This document shows positions 18,725 through 29,420 of a DNA stretch of 64,000 nt, in pieces. Both the position numbers and the translations under genes were made by a program. Numbering within the stretch: position 1 is the first letter of the stretch; every line of letters begins with the position of its first letter. The notes beneath the pieces are model-generated. The model ran no database searches. It was not told where the DNA came from and worked only from the letters and a program-made list of their open reading frames with translations. Source of the DNA: Parietichytrium sp. I65-24A (Eukaryota; Sar; Bigyra; Thraustochytrida; Thraustochytriidae); NCBI GenBank assembly GCA_012862575.1, contig BLSF01000040.1, positions 62,001-126,000 on the forward strand, written 5' to 3'.

Positions 18725-21700
18725 CTAATTGTCCTTAAACTTTCGCTTCATACAAATCGCAACCTGACTGCTGAAATGCTTGAAGAACGTTTGGTCGAGT
18801 ACGGCAAGAGCCTCGTCTGCATCTTTTTCAGCCTCCGTAGAAGAAGCCAATCTGGACACCCGCAGGTCCACAAGCTCACAAAGCTTCTCATTCGTGTATG
18901 GGGTGTCAAGTTTCGTGCATTCGAGGAGGTATTTCTTCCAAGCGCCGCTTATCCAATCGTGCCACGTATCGGCGTCCTGCAGCACTTGGTAATGCATATC
19001 TTTCAATTGTTTACGCACAGATTCAGATGCAACTTTCAAGAGTCCCTTTTCATTTGACATCCGTGCGAATTCGTGAAACACGTCTTCAATCACTTCGCTC
19101 GCCACTTCGGATGCACAGCTCAAGTTGGTGAACACCGTGCCAAACGGAGAAAAACGCCGATGATTAAGCCCGACACTGACAGAGTAAATGAGCTTTTTTT
19201 GAGACCGAAGGATCTCTAAGATCTGCATTTCCGCGAGTTTACAAGCCACATCGATCTTGAAGTAATCATCCATGTTCTCCGTCTCGACATAGTGAGCGAC
19301 GAGAATATCTGCCTTCCCCATCTTCTTTCCGGGCCGGTCCGTTTGATTGTCATGTTTAATCTCTCTACCTCTGCAGGTCTCCTCCATTGATTCGCTCGAA
19401 ATTTGCGGGTCATCCTTCGCAGGGTCCCCTTCCTGATTCGCAGGGCTGTCGTCCTTTGCCTCCGGTTCTTTCTCCTCCTCCTCGTAAGTCTCATCGTGTG
19501 CATTTGAGTTGCTTTCGCCGTCAGATTCTTCTGATACCTCAGCATCAAACAAGTCCACGTAACGAGATGTCGGAAAGGCGAGATCCAACTTGCTGGGCAA
19601 ACCTTTGTGTCCATCCCAGCGAGCACTAGGTACATCTGTGGGGCTGAGCATTAAACCTAGATAGCCTTCCAGCATGTCACCAATCCGCGCGTACAATTTG
19701 CTCTCGTCCGAATCTTCAAATATAGATCCAAGGTCTCCAGAGACGACAAAGGTGAACTCCTTGGCAGGGTCTCGCGTATAGGCGTCATAGTATAGATCCT
19801 CGATTAGTTCTTTGCTGATATTTGCAAGAATGTTGAGGTCAATCTTGCGCAAGAACTCCTCGCGATCTCCGTACAGCCGCTGGCGAATTTTTTCTGACAT
19901 TTGGTACGAAGGACTGTTGCTTTGTTCGGTCTCCGTGATCGCCTCCGTCAAAAAGCGACGTTGGCGTTCCACGATGAAAGGGTCGAGTTTCCTCCTTTCC
20001 TCGGCATCGGACGGGTCCTTCCCAAGTAGCCATGAAACAGTCATTTGCAGCAAGAGCTCAAATTTTGGCGATGGGCACCCGCCTGAGATTTGCCGAAAAT
20101 ACCAGGTTTGGAATAGCGAAACTGAGGCTAGATTTGCTGTCTCCAGTCGTCCGTATGCAATATCATCAAGTTTGCCGGTACCACTCGAGTTCGTGACACG
20201 GCACAGAAGATCTGTTGCACACGAGTCCTCCTCGCCAAGTGCTGACAGCCCGCCAAGTGCAAACCCTTCCAGTTGCACATGTTTCGGGTTCAGTTGCCCA
20301 GTGTCCTTCAGACAAACACGAACGCCATTGGAGAGCGTGATCAACTTTGACTTACATCCAGGCAGGTCAGAGCAACAATGCGCATGCGGCGAAGCTCTTG
20401 ATACCACTTCAGGATGGTAATGATGAGGTAGCAGGTCTTTCGCCGACTCTTCACTGGACGTGATGCTGCGCTCGAATCGCCAGGCCGCCAATCCGGTACT
20501 CGCCAAGTGCTGGGTGATGCAGTGTCGAGTGAGATACGAGAGCTGCTGGCTGTCCATACGCGAGCATTGCGACCCGATGAGCTGAATGATGACATTGTCG
20601 GTCGACTGGGTCCAGTCAAGAAGATTCGCAAAGATGTGCTTGGAGAGCTCAACTACGTCTTGGACGGTGACAACAGAGATGCCATCGTCTGAGTCACAGT
20701 CCTCTAGAAATCTTAGAATGCGTTTGGCCCGCTCCACGGAGTCTAGCTCGAGGGGTAGCTTTTCTTGATGCAGAAAATGGTTGACGAGGGTTCGTGTTTG
20801 AGAACTACAGATATCATCCCGACAAGACGTTCGTTGCAGCATCTGTACGTAGACCTGCCTCACGATTTGTTTGGCAAAGTCGAATTCGTCTTGGGAGATG
20901 CCAAACTTTACCAGGCGTATAACCTCCCGAAGTAGGCCGTCCACTGTGTTGCGAATATTTTCGTATTCTTGCTCAGAATCTGAGGACCCAGCCTCCATGC
21001 TATGCAAGGTGGCACCAAGCGCAACTTTACGAATCGAGGGGTTCAAGAAATCGAGACAAGTTGAGATTGAGGCCGAACAAAATGGTCCGCGAGCATCTCT
21101 CCGCTCGCCTTCGCTTGGGGAAGGCTGTGCGTCAGGACGTTCGGCAATTTCCACTAGACGAGTGTTGAAAATTCCAATAAGCAAGGAGCGGACCACAGCT
21201 TTGCGATGCAGTTCAAGCTCGGCCACGTTGTCAAAATCAACATGCTCAAACATTTCGAAAGCTACTGAAGTCGATGATAACTGTTTTTCCGAGCAAACGA
21301 GAGCAGTCGGAGGCCGAAGCGGAAGTCGAACTGCAACCTTTTCGAGCCTTGCGAGTTCCTCTTGGGGGTTAAATGGTGGTCTCTCCGGAAGATCTGCGGG
21401 GCGCTCGAAAATTTTGAGCTCGTTGATTGACTGGACCAAGCCATCTAAACCTCCAAGCGAAGAGAGATTGCCACAAACAATCAAGCCCATCCTCTCTGGT
21501 CGGTAGTGCTTGTGGTAGAAAGCTTTGAGCTGACTCGGTGTGAACGAGCTTACGGCGTCGACCGTTCCAATCGGGAGCCGCTCGCGGAGGCGAGGGCAAA
21601 AGTGTTCGAAATACTGATCGCTGATCTTGCTATGTATGCCCAAACGGCTGCGGTATTCCTCCAGAATAACTGCGCGCTCAGACTCAATATCCGCATCTGC

Positions 21701-22075
21701 GAATTCGATAGAGTGCGACCACTCCCCCAACACCTTGAGGGTTTGAGTCAGAGTGGCTTTGTCTTCCTCATTGGACTCTACGCTTTTCAGGGGCACATCG
21801 AGCATCCAGGTCGTTTCCGTGAAGCCGGTCGAGGCGTTCGTGTCCGCGCCAAAGTTCATCCCTAGTGACTCCAAAAACTTGATCAATTCGCCGTTATGGT
21901 ACGACCGCGTCCCTCGAAACCCACAGTGCTCTACAAAGTGCGCGATGCCCCTCTCATCGTCCTCCTCGTCGAGACTGCCGACGCGCGCCACCAGCCTCAT
22001 GAAGCACACTTTGGCCCCGGCATCGTGGTTGCACAACAGCGTTAGCCCATTTTCCAACTTCATCCTTCCTTGCAT
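18725..22075 (-). CDS. PqqL-like M16 zinc metallopeptidase A
   Basis: The 1116-residue intronless protein is a pitrilysin-family (M16) peptidase with an inverted zinc motif HFVEH at 46-50 and the third ligand in IESERAVILEE (Glu131 or Glu133). The flanking text GFRGTRSYHNGELIKFLESLG and FGADTNASTGFTETTW is typical of the PqqL group of bacteria and plants rather than insulysin or mitochondrial processing peptidase. The length allows the usual four M16 domains. A very acidic insertion (EEEEKEPEAKDD area, about 865-925) precedes the last domain. The start is the ATG of MQGRMKLENG. The frame stays open about 40 codons further without ATG, so an upstream exon with a targeting peptide cannot be excluded. 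It lies head to tail with a close paralogue (23159-26374) on the same strand. Confidence 0.9.
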   Translation of the reverse strand: MQGRMKLENGLTLLCNHDAGAKVCFMRLVARVGSLDEEDDERGIAHFVEHCGFRGTRSYHNGELIKFLESLGMNFGADTNASTGFTETTWMLDVPLKSVESNEEDKATLTQTLKVLGEWSHSIEFADADIESERAVILEEYRSRLGIHSKISDQYFEHFCPRLRERLPIGTVDAVSSFTPSQLKAFYHKHYRPERMGLIVCGNLSSLGGLDGLVQSINELKIFERPADLPERPPFNPQEELARLEKVAVRLPLRPPTALVCSEKQLSSTSVAFEMFEHVDFDNVAELELHRKAVVRSLLIGIFNTRLVEIAERPDAQPSPSEGERRDARGPFCSASISTCLDFLNPSIRKVALGATLHSMEAGSSDSEQEYENIRNTVDGLLREVIRLVKFGISQDEFDFAKQIVRQVYVQMLQRTSCRDDICSSQTRTLVNHFLHQEKLPLELDSVERAKRILRFLEDCDSDDGISVVTVQDVVELSKHIFANLLDWTQSTDNVIIQLIGSQCSRMDSQQLSYLTRHCITQHLASTGLAAWRFERSITSSEESAKDLLPHHYHPEVVSRASPHAHCCSDLPGCKSKLITLSNGVRVCLKDTGQLNPKHVQLEGFALGGLSALGEEDSCATDLLCRVTNSSGTGKLDDIAYGRLETANLASVSLFQTWYFRQISGGCPSPKFELLLQMTVSWLLGKDPSDAEERRKLDPFIVERQRRFLTEAITETEQSNSPSYQMSEKIRQRLYGDREEFLRKIDLNILANISKELIEDLYYDAYTRDPAKEFTFVVSGDLGSIFEDSDESKLYARIGDMLEGYLGLMLSPTDVPSARWDGHKGLPSKLDLAFPTSRYVDLFDAEVSEESDGESNSNAHDETYEEEEKEPEAKDDSPANQEGDPAKDDPQISSESMEETCRGREIKHDNQTDRPGKKMGKADILVAHYVETENMDDYFKIDVACKLAEMQILEILRSQKKLIYSVSVGLNHRRFSPFGTVFTNLSCASEVASEVIEDVFHEFARMSNEKGLLKVASESVRKQLKDMHYQVLQDADTWHDWISGAWKKYLLECTKLDTPYTNEKLCELVDLRVSRLASSTEAEKDADEALAVLDQTFFKHFSSQVAICMKRKFKDN

Positions 22076-23158
22076 GCGGCGGAGCGCAGTCGGACGAGCA
22101 GCGACTATCGACGACTCCCGAGTGACCCCGCGTGCGTGGCAGCAACTGAACGGCCCGAGCTCTGGAGGTGCGACCCAGCACGTGCGAGCGATTGGCAAAC
22201 AGTTGCGTATTAGCGCTGCAGGAAGCGGGCTGTGACAACCTCTGTGTGGAAACTAGCTTCCTCGAAGACGGCGAGAGCGGTTCTATTGTCGCTCAGAGCT
22301 GTGGCTTTGCTTTACCACATTCCAAAAAACCACTCAGCGACGCACAGTTGCAGAATTCAGGTGTACTGGTACTGCTTTCCCAAAACGCGTCTTCACGTCA
22401 CAATGCGTGTTTGCGAAGATTTGCGAAGTCTTCGAAGACCAACGGATGACTCACATCAATGCAAAAAGATAGAGTGGTAATGCCGTCAGTCATCATTGGA
22501 TCATTCGGCCCTTTCTTGTTTAATTCTTATGATGAAGATGCTGAAGTTCGAACTCGTTACTTTGGACTTGAAGTTCGTTTTGAATATTACTTTTCAAGCT
22601 CATCGAAGTCTGAGTGAGTCCGAGTCCGAGTCCGAGTCCGAGTCCGAGTCCGAGTCCGAGTCAACATTGCGCGAAACGGAACTATTTTCGTATTACTGCG
22701 GTTACTGCGGGGAGGTAGAAATATAATTTGTGCTATGATAATCTTACATAGACTCACATCGCACCACGTGCTACTAGAGCTAGCTACCCAGTACCAGGTA
22801 TGCAAGGGTGGGCCATCTTCTCGCACACAGCCTTCCGAGTGACTGACTGTGAATCCTCAGAAACCAAAATTTCCAACCCTGAAAAGGACTCCATGCTTCG
22901 GGATGTCACTTCATTGAGCAGGCCAGCGCCATGGACGTTGGTGTGACAAGCGCCCGATGCCCACAGAAACAACTCTCATTAGCGTAGGGTCCTCACAGCA
23001 ACAACGAGTCCACCGCCAATCCCAATATTCCGCATGCTGCTTGATGTATGATAAGCGACTGCAAATATATTTTTATGCGTAGAATGAAGATGTCAAAGAA
23101 GAATGTAACGAGATTTTATAACTATTAACATGTGGCTTGTCTGCTAAGAGCTGGCCAC
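22076..23158. other. Spacer between the tandem M16 genes
   Basis: About 1.1 kb of non-coding DNA with a GAGTCC minisatellite (22616-22662) and an AGCTAGCTA palindrome near 22778. No gene is supported. Confidence 0.5.
22616..22662. repeat. GAGTCC minisatellite
   Basis: Nearly eight perfect tandem copies of the hexamer GAGTCC lie about 540 bases upstream of the start of M16 peptidase A. Confidence 0.95.
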
Positions 23159-26100
23159 CTATAGCTTGCCGGCGAGCTGGCGGCTTCCGCGCATCATGCC
23201 AATGACGACTTTGCTTGCGAAATGCTTGGAGTAGGTTTGTGGAAGGTTTTGAAGCACCGCATCTGCTCGCGAAGCAAACACATCGCCGTTAGTTACCCTG
23301 CTAGCGTTCTCATCGACCCATTCGCAGATCTTTTCCAGTTCATTGGTCTCTCCGGAAATCACGGTGGCCCTCTTCCAGCTGTCCAAGAGCCAGAAGAGCC
23401 AATAGGAGTTGTTGTTGGAAGCCTGGTGATGCCACTCTTTCAATTGTTTAGCCACAGAAGAGCACGACGACTCTAGCAGGGCAGGATCAGAAGACATTTT
23501 TTCGTACTCTACAAACACCTCTTCGATGACGCGTTCCGCCTCCTCCATCTTACAGGACATTGAGGTGAAAACGATTCCAAACTGTGAGAGGGAGTTTCTT
23601 GAATGCTCAACGCCGACCGTATAGATCAGACTCTGTTCGGTTCTTAAACGATCCAAAAGCTGCATTTGTGCTACAGAGCAAGCTATTCGCAGCTCCAATT
23701 CAGAGTCGAGCTCTGAATGAGGGGCCCAGCAACCTTTCACAAGCTGGCCAAACACCAGCTGAGCTTTACCTGAGTCCTGGGCCAACTCGCCTTCCACCTG
23801 GGCATCGTCCTCCTTTGCTTCAACCTCACTTTCATAGGTGAAGATATCCGTGAAAGGCTCACATGGAAACGCCAGCTCAAAGTCTCGTGCGCGTGACTTG
23901 TCGGCTGTCCAGCGAGGGCTGGGAACACCGGTCTTTTGGAGCATGCTGCCAAGATACCTCTCTAGCAAGTCTCCAAACGCCAAAATCTTGTCATCAAGAG
24001 CCTCAAAGCGCTGAAAGAGCCCAAGAATGTCGCCGCTGAACACGAACATGAACTCGCTTGCGGGATCCCTTGTGAAAGCGTCATAGTACAGGTCCTCAAG
24101 CATTTCGATCGTAACAGATTCGACCATTTCGCGCTTTAATGGTCTTAAAACTGGTTCCGACTCTCCAAGCATCGTAGTTCTTATCTTTTCCGCAAGACGA
24201 TACTCTGGACTATCACTTGACTCTTGGTTGGCTAGCCCATCCAAAGTGATTCTTTTGTATCGTTCAAAAGCAGCTTCGTCGAGCCGCTTCCTCTCACAGC
24301 CTTCGCCCTTTTCGATGCCCAACAACCAGGCAACAACCATTTGAAGCAAAAGTTCCAAGTGATTAGAAGGGCAAGAGCCTCCGATGCCACGGTGGAACCA
24401 GTGCTGCTGAAACCGCACAGAGCACTGCTGCCCCGACTCGAGCCTACCGAGGCTGAGGTCGTCAAGCATCCCCGCGCCGCTGGCCTGTAGAACGGAGCTT
24501 AACAAATTGAACGCAACATCCTCTTGCTCGTCAAGAACAGCGCAACCGCCGAGAGCAAACGCCTGGAAGGAGAGTTTGTGGGGGTGAATTTCCGCAGTAT
24601 TCTTCAAACACACCCTAATGCCGTTCGAAAGCTCTACACACTTCGAAGCCGTCTTCGGAAGCTCTACGAGACGCCAAGCGCGAGTTGTGTTCTCGTGACT
24701 ACTATCCAAAGGTTGATTTTCGTCCTCAAAGTAGTGAAAAGGGAGAAGAGCCCGGCCGGTCTCTTCCACGGAACCGAGAGGCCGGTGAAACGCCCACGGG
24801 GTGAGAGTTTCGTCCGAAGTGTGCTCGTTGAGGCAGTGCCTCACGAGATACTCCAGAGACTGTGAATCGACCGAGGAGCAATGCTGGCCTTGAAGCACGA
24901 TGGCGGTGTTAGACTCATCAGACTGCGTCCAATGCAGAAAGTTCTGAAAGATCTCAACGGCGAACACTTTGACATCCTCGGCAGAGATGGCATCGGGGTT
25001 TTCCGAGTTACACGGTTCCAACAGATCGAGGCACATTTTGGCTTCATGCGCGTAGTCGAAGAGCGGGGTAAGTTGTTTGAGGGAGAAGTGCTGGACATAG
25101 TCGTTGCACACGCTTTGACAAATCTCGTCACGCGAAGTGGTCGGCCGAAGTTGGCGGCGAAACACATGAGTCCACTTTTGCTTGGCGAACATAACTTCGT
25201 CTTCGCTCATCCCGAACTTGCACAAGCGGACAATCTCGCGTAATAGCGCGTGAATGACACTTCGGATTTCGTCGTACTCGTCTTGGCCTTCCTCCATTCG
25301 ATGACAATGACCTGTGACGGTGGTCCCTTCCGTGGGATAGTCGTGAAACGTGAGTCCGCAAGCCACCCCGGCGCTCAAAAACGGGCCCCGCGCGTGCTGG
25401 GACGAACCGCTCTTTGGCGAGACTGGGGCTGCTCCTGGATCTTGTGAATGTGGTCGGTGAGCTAACTCGCGCAAACGAGCTTCCAGGACACTAGTGAATA
25501 CCTGTTTCGTCACCTGCCGTCGCACAAATGTCTGTGCATCCATGTCTTTCAAATGCAACAAGTTGTAAAGCTCCAGACTCACGACCGTGGAGCTCAGTTC
25601 CTTTTCGTGTATGACGCACGCAATAGGGGACCGGAGGGGAAGCCGAACTGGTTTCCGCATCCTCGGAACAGAGCTTGAGTACCCCTGCTCTGCTGACGCA
25701 TCGTCGACAGGTTTATCAAAAAGCTTTAGCTCGCGAAGAACTGAATGGAGGCCGTCCACCCCGCCGACAGAAGCCAGGTTTCCGACAGCGATGAGCGCCA
25801 TGTTTTCCATCAAATATGTCTCTGCGTAGAAAGCCTTCATCTGGGCGGCTGTCAAGCTCTTGATCGATTCCACAGTCCCGATTGGAACCCGGGAGCTCAC
25901 GCGTGGGAGAACGTGCTTCCAAAACGCCTGATTCACTCTCTTGGCGGCACCAAGCTTCATTCTGTACTCTTCAAGGATCACGGCTCTCTCCGCCTCAACG
26001 TCCTCCTCGGAGAACCGGATCGAGTGGGCCCATTCTCCCAGTACGTTGAGGGACTTGACCAAACGCGTACGGTCCTGCTCGTTCTCCTCCACTTCGCAGA

Positions 26101-26374
26101 GAGGCACATTGAGCATCCACGTTGTCTCTGTCAACCCCGTGACGGCATTCAAGTCCGCACCAAACCTCGACCCCAGAGACTCGACGAACTTGTTCAATGT
26201 TCCGTTCTCGTGCGACCTTGTGCCGCGGAACCCGCAGTGCTCGATGAAGTGCGCGATCCCTTGCTCATCGTCACGCTCGTCCAACGACCCCACGCGGACC
26301 ACCAGCCGCAGGAAGCAAGACTTGGCCGCCGCATCGTGTTGCGCCAACACCGTCAGCCCATTCTCCAGCCGCAT
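23159..26374 (-). CDS. PqqL-like M16 zinc metallopeptidase B
   Basis: The 1071-residue intronless paralogue of M16 peptidase A has zinc motif HFIEH at 42-46 and third-ligand region VEAERAVILEE (Glu127 or Glu129). The two proteins match almost residue for residue around the active site (GIAHF.EHCGFRGTRS, NG.L.KF.ESLG, ETTWML.VPL) and diverge elsewhere; B lacks most of the acidic insertion of A. Both keep all zinc ligands, so both are probably active, with distinct substrates. Two intact copies in direct orientation indicate an old tandem duplication. The start is the ATG of MRLENGLTVL, aligned with MKLENGLTLL of A. Upstream in-frame sequence (AAT repeats giving Asn) has only a GTG and is read as leader. 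Confidence 0.92.
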   Translation of the reverse strand: MRLENGLTVLAQHDAAAKSCFLRLVVRVGSLDERDDEQGIAHFIEHCGFRGTRSHENGTLNKFVESLGSRFGADLNAVTGLTETTWMLNVPLCEVEENEQDRTRLVKSLNVLGEWAHSIRFSEEDVEAERAVILEEYRMKLGAAKRVNQAFWKHVLPRVSSRVPIGTVESIKSLTAAQMKAFYAETYLMENMALIAVGNLASVGGVDGLHSVLRELKLFDKPVDDASAEQGYSSSVPRMRKPVRLPLRSPIACVIHEKELSSTVVSLELYNLLHLKDMDAQTFVRRQVTKQVFTSVLEARLRELAHRPHSQDPGAAPVSPKSGSSQHARGPFLSAGVACGLTFHDYPTEGTTVTGHCHRMEEGQDEYDEIRSVIHALLREIVRLCKFGMSEDEVMFAKQKWTHVFRRQLRPTTSRDEICQSVCNDYVQHFSLKQLTPLFDYAHEAKMCLDLLEPCNSENPDAISAEDVKVFAVEIFQNFLHWTQSDESNTAIVLQGQHCSSVDSQSLEYLVRHCLNEHTSDETLTPWAFHRPLGSVEETGRALLPFHYFEDENQPLDSSHENTTRAWRLVELPKTASKCVELSNGIRVCLKNTAEIHPHKLSFQAFALGGCAVLDEQEDVAFNLLSSVLQASGAGMLDDLSLGRLESGQQCSVRFQQHWFHRGIGGSCPSNHLELLLQMVVAWLLGIEKGEGCERKRLDEAAFERYKRITLDGLANQESSDSPEYRLAEKIRTTMLGESEPVLRPLKREMVESVTIEMLEDLYYDAFTRDPASEFMFVFSGDILGLFQRFEALDDKILAFGDLLERYLGSMLQKTGVPSPRWTADKSRARDFELAFPCEPFTDIFTYESEVEAKEDDAQVEGELAQDSGKAQLVFGQLVKGCWAPHSELDSELELRIACSVAQMQLLDRLRTEQSLIYTVGVEHSRNSLSQFGIVFTSMSCKMEEAERVIEEVFVEYEKMSSDPALLESSCSSVAKQLKEWHHQASNNNSYWLFWLLDSWKRATVISGETNELEKICEWVDENASRVTNGDVFASRADAVLQNLPQTYSKHFASKVVIGMMRGSRQLAGKL

Positions 26375-26490
26375 CGCCCTCTCTCCCACTTTGTTATTAT
26401 TATTAATCCACACAATGTCCCCGCTCCACTAGTCCTTCTCCTCTTCCTTCTGTCTCTTCACCTTTCCGGTTCCGCGCCAGATCCTGCCCC

Positions 26491-26554
26491 TCACACTCTC
26501 ACACTCTCACACTCTCACACTCTCACACTCTCACACTCTCACACTCTCACACTC
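26491..26554. repeat. TCACACTC minisatellite
   Basis: Eight copies of an 8-base unit stand in tandem, about 120-180 bases upstream of the M16 peptidase B start. Confidence 0.95.
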
Positions 26555-26600
26555 CCGCACTAAGCAGGCTAGCGTTGGCGCACGTCGCGCGAAGGTAATC

Positions 26601-26647
26601 TGCGAAAATGTGCGAAAATGCGCGAGAATGTGCGAGAATGTGCGAGG
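26601..26647. repeat. TGCGARAATG tandem repeat
   Basis: Between four and five copies of a 10-base unit with A/G variation (TGCGAAAATG, TGCGAGAATG) stand in tandem, just beyond the TCACACTC array. Confidence 0.85.
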
Positions 26648-27344
26648 ACGAGTGCTGCCCAGATCGCGGTTGCCGCTGCCATTGCATTGCATTGCCAACC
26701 CACCGCAGCCTAAGGTAAACGCTATATAGAGTGTACTCAAGCCAACTCTGAAGGTATTACAATTTGAGGTGGGAGCTGTAGGAATTTGTTAAGGCCCTAC
26801 TGCATAAGGAGTATTACAGGACCGGGTAACGATGACAGGGAGACTAAGAAGGTGGATAGCCAGTGTTATGATAGCAGTGAAATTTCTGTGCAAGGGTAGT
26901 CGTGATTAGCGAACTGGTGGCAATGCTAAGCACCGAGTTTGGGAAACGGATTTTCTTGGTGAACGTTCTCCATTGTGCCGTAAGGGCAATTTACATATAA
27001 CGCTAATAATAGGGTGGCTCACGGGATTGTGTCGATTCTACGGTTCCCAATAGCAAGCTGCCTGCTTGCAATTGATCCGGGGTCTTATCCTGCTGTATAC
27101 TGCAAAGTATAGAGAGGTGGTAGCCACTCCAATCAAACAATGCAATAGCCCCGGGGTGCATCGCATACCTGACTCGCGCAAGTGCAGCAGCGCATAATAT
27201 GTCACCAAACACGGCGCACGCAGGCTCTCCTAACCTCTCCTAACAACTCGTACACCCACGGTATCAGTATAATCAGAATTGTCAGTAAAATCTTATCTTT
27301 GCTTTCTTTTTGAACCTTGAACCGAACTCGTGTACGCGAGGACC

Positions 27345-27381
27345 GGCAAAGAAGAAGGAAAGAAGAAGGAAAGAAGAAGCG
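27345..27381 (+). promoter_or_regulatory. Purine-rich leader before the CDK-like gene
   Basis: Repeated AAGAAGGAAAG units run to four bases before the ATG, matching the purine leaders seen at other starts. Confidence 0.5.
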
Positions 27382-28909
27382 ATGGCAGAGCTGTTGGAGA
27401 AGATCGGGGACGGCACCTTCTCGGTGGTGTACTCTGCTTTGCGCGACAGCCAGGAAGTTGCAGTGAAGAAATTTCGCAGGAAGGGCGGCGAGGAGTTCTC
27501 AAGGGAGGTTGCAGCGCTGCGGATGCTGCGGGCGCACCCAAATGTAGTGAATGTACGCTGAAGAGGAGAGCTTGCTGGTTTCTTGGCTGACTTTGTCTGC
27601 TTGGTTGCTTGCTGGAGTGCGGTGTTCGGTTGTGCGGTTGTGCATCTCCTCCCGTTGTCCGTGTGAGCTGACTTTGTGTTGCCGTTTAGCTTCTTGCTGT
27701 GTACGAGGAGAATGGCGTAGGACATCTCGTGTTGGAAAAGTGCGAGTGGGACCTAGAGCAGGTGATCAATCGACCTCAAACAACCCTGCATCTTGCTGAT
27801 GTGAAGGCTTATGCGCATGGAATGCTAAAAGCTCTTGCCCATTGCAAAGCTAATGACATCATGCACCGTGTACGTACGCCAATTGTGTTTTTTTTTTTCC
27901 TTTCTGCTTCGCAGCACAAATGTTTCAGCAGCTCTCTAACTGTGTGTCTTGCCATTAGGATGTCAAAGCCAACAATCTGCTCGTTGACAAAAGCGGCACT
28001 GTGAAACTGGCAGATTTTGGCTCCGCTCGAATTATTTCTCCAAACAAGTCTGATGGTAATCAGAACCTGACGTTTCAAGCTGGAACGCGCTACTACAGGG
28101 CCCCAGAGGTACTCTTCGGCAAGCCAGATTACTCTTGTGCCGTTGATGTTTGGGCAGTAAGTTAAAATCACTTTTGACTTTGCAGTCTTTTCGCAGCATT
28201 GTCGAGTGTGAAGATTCTAATGGCTTTTTTTACTGGTCTGACAAAAAGGCTGCATGCGTGATCGGCGAAATGCTGAAACGCAAGGTGCTTTTCCCCGGCT
28301 CTGGAGATATCGATCAGGTAAATTAATGGAGAGGGATCAAGCAAGCCCTAGCCCGCTTGTAACGGGCTCTATTTGTCTTGCAAAGGGTGACTAACTCCAA
28401 ACGCTTTGTAATCTTCTGTTTTTCGTTCATAGCTGGGGAAAATCTTCAATGTGCTTGGTACTCCAACAGAAGAAGTCTGGCCGGGTCTTACTAGCCTCCC
28501 CTTTTACCTTGCTTTTCAAAGCTTCCCTGGCGCCAACTTGCATGAATTTCTGGACAGGGACGATTGTCACTCAGACGACGGTGCGGTTGACCTCCTAAAG
28601 AAAATGTTCACAATGAACCCTAACGCGAGACCTGATGCCGAGAGCTTGACCGCTCACCCATGGTTCGCATCAGACCCATTGCCTACGGCAGGCAATCTAT
28701 TGTCTAAACCTATCGGAGAATTTGCTCACTCGAGTGAAAATGAGCCCCAGCACCAGTCACCTATGTCTTCATGGGGAGACAGTGGAGAGAGCGATCTGAG
28801 TGACGACGAGGCTAGTGCTGCGATTGCTGGAGGCGCTGGGCAACCCGCGGCTGGTACAAACGAAACTGGGGCGTCTACTAGAGCCCTTCCGTCAAGACGA
28901 CTGTTCTGA
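27382..28909 (+). CDS. CDK20/CDK7-like protein kinase, five exons
   Basis: Exons are 27382-27552, 27690-27869, 27959-28156, 28249-28317 and 28433-28909; all junctions are phase 0, giving 364 residues. It has the glycine loop [11 protein letters not shown]-binding Lys29 (VAVKKF), catalytic Asp118 (MHRDVKANN), Asp136 of DFG, a T-loop with Thr155 before GTRYYRAPE, and CMGC features such as the GTP.EVWPGL segment. The C-lobe ([36 protein letters not shown]) resembles CDK20/CCRK and CDK7. CDK20 acts in ciliary length control and CDK7 in cyclin-kinase activation and transcription; I cannot choose firmly. HRDVKANN differs from the usual HRDLKPxN. The N-terminus is short, starting only seven residues before the glycine loop. 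Introns 1 and 2 have GTACG donors. The C-terminal tail is acidic and disordered. Confidence 0.9.
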
Positions 28910-29420
28910 TACCAGCAAGAACTGCCACAATTGTCGGAAATGAGCCGATGTGGGTTGCGAAGCTCTAATTGTCGAATTTGGAATTTGGACACGAGCTATT
29001 TTTGGAGTTGCAAGCAAAAAGTTGTCTTCGAGCTTCTGCGCGATCAAATACACACATAAGTTGAGGCGCATCGGAAAGGAAAATTAAAAAGCGAGCTAAC
29101 AAGGTACCAGTACTGTCTCTTGATTTCCCTTCTAACCGCATAATTAAAATTGGCCTGTCTGGATTTGTGGGAGGTCTTGAAATTCAGCCACTTCAAGCGC
29201 TTGCTACTTGTTTCCGAGCAGTCTTAGCTGGCTGAATCTCGTGTTCATACGAAGGACTATGTGCATCGGAATTCAGATACACGGGGGGAAGAGCAGAAAT
29301 TGCGAGAGCCAAATACAAATTCATTTGGGTTGGTGCTCTGGGATGGCGATGAAAAGAATAAAAAAAAACAATAAGAATTTTCAGACAATTTCCGTAAACA
29401 GGCAATAGACATGTCATAAC
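28910..29420. other. Convergent spacer
   Basis: Tail-to-tail spacer between the kinase and Pumilio. No gene or notable repeat is seen. Confidence 0.5.

Larger units (their letters stand above)
26375..27381. other. Spacer between M16 peptidase B and the CDK-like gene
   Basis: A divergent upstream region. It contains a TCACACTC minisatellite (26491-26554), a TGCGARAATG tandem (26601-26647) and a GA-rich leader before the kinase ATG. No gene is supported. Confidence 0.5.
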
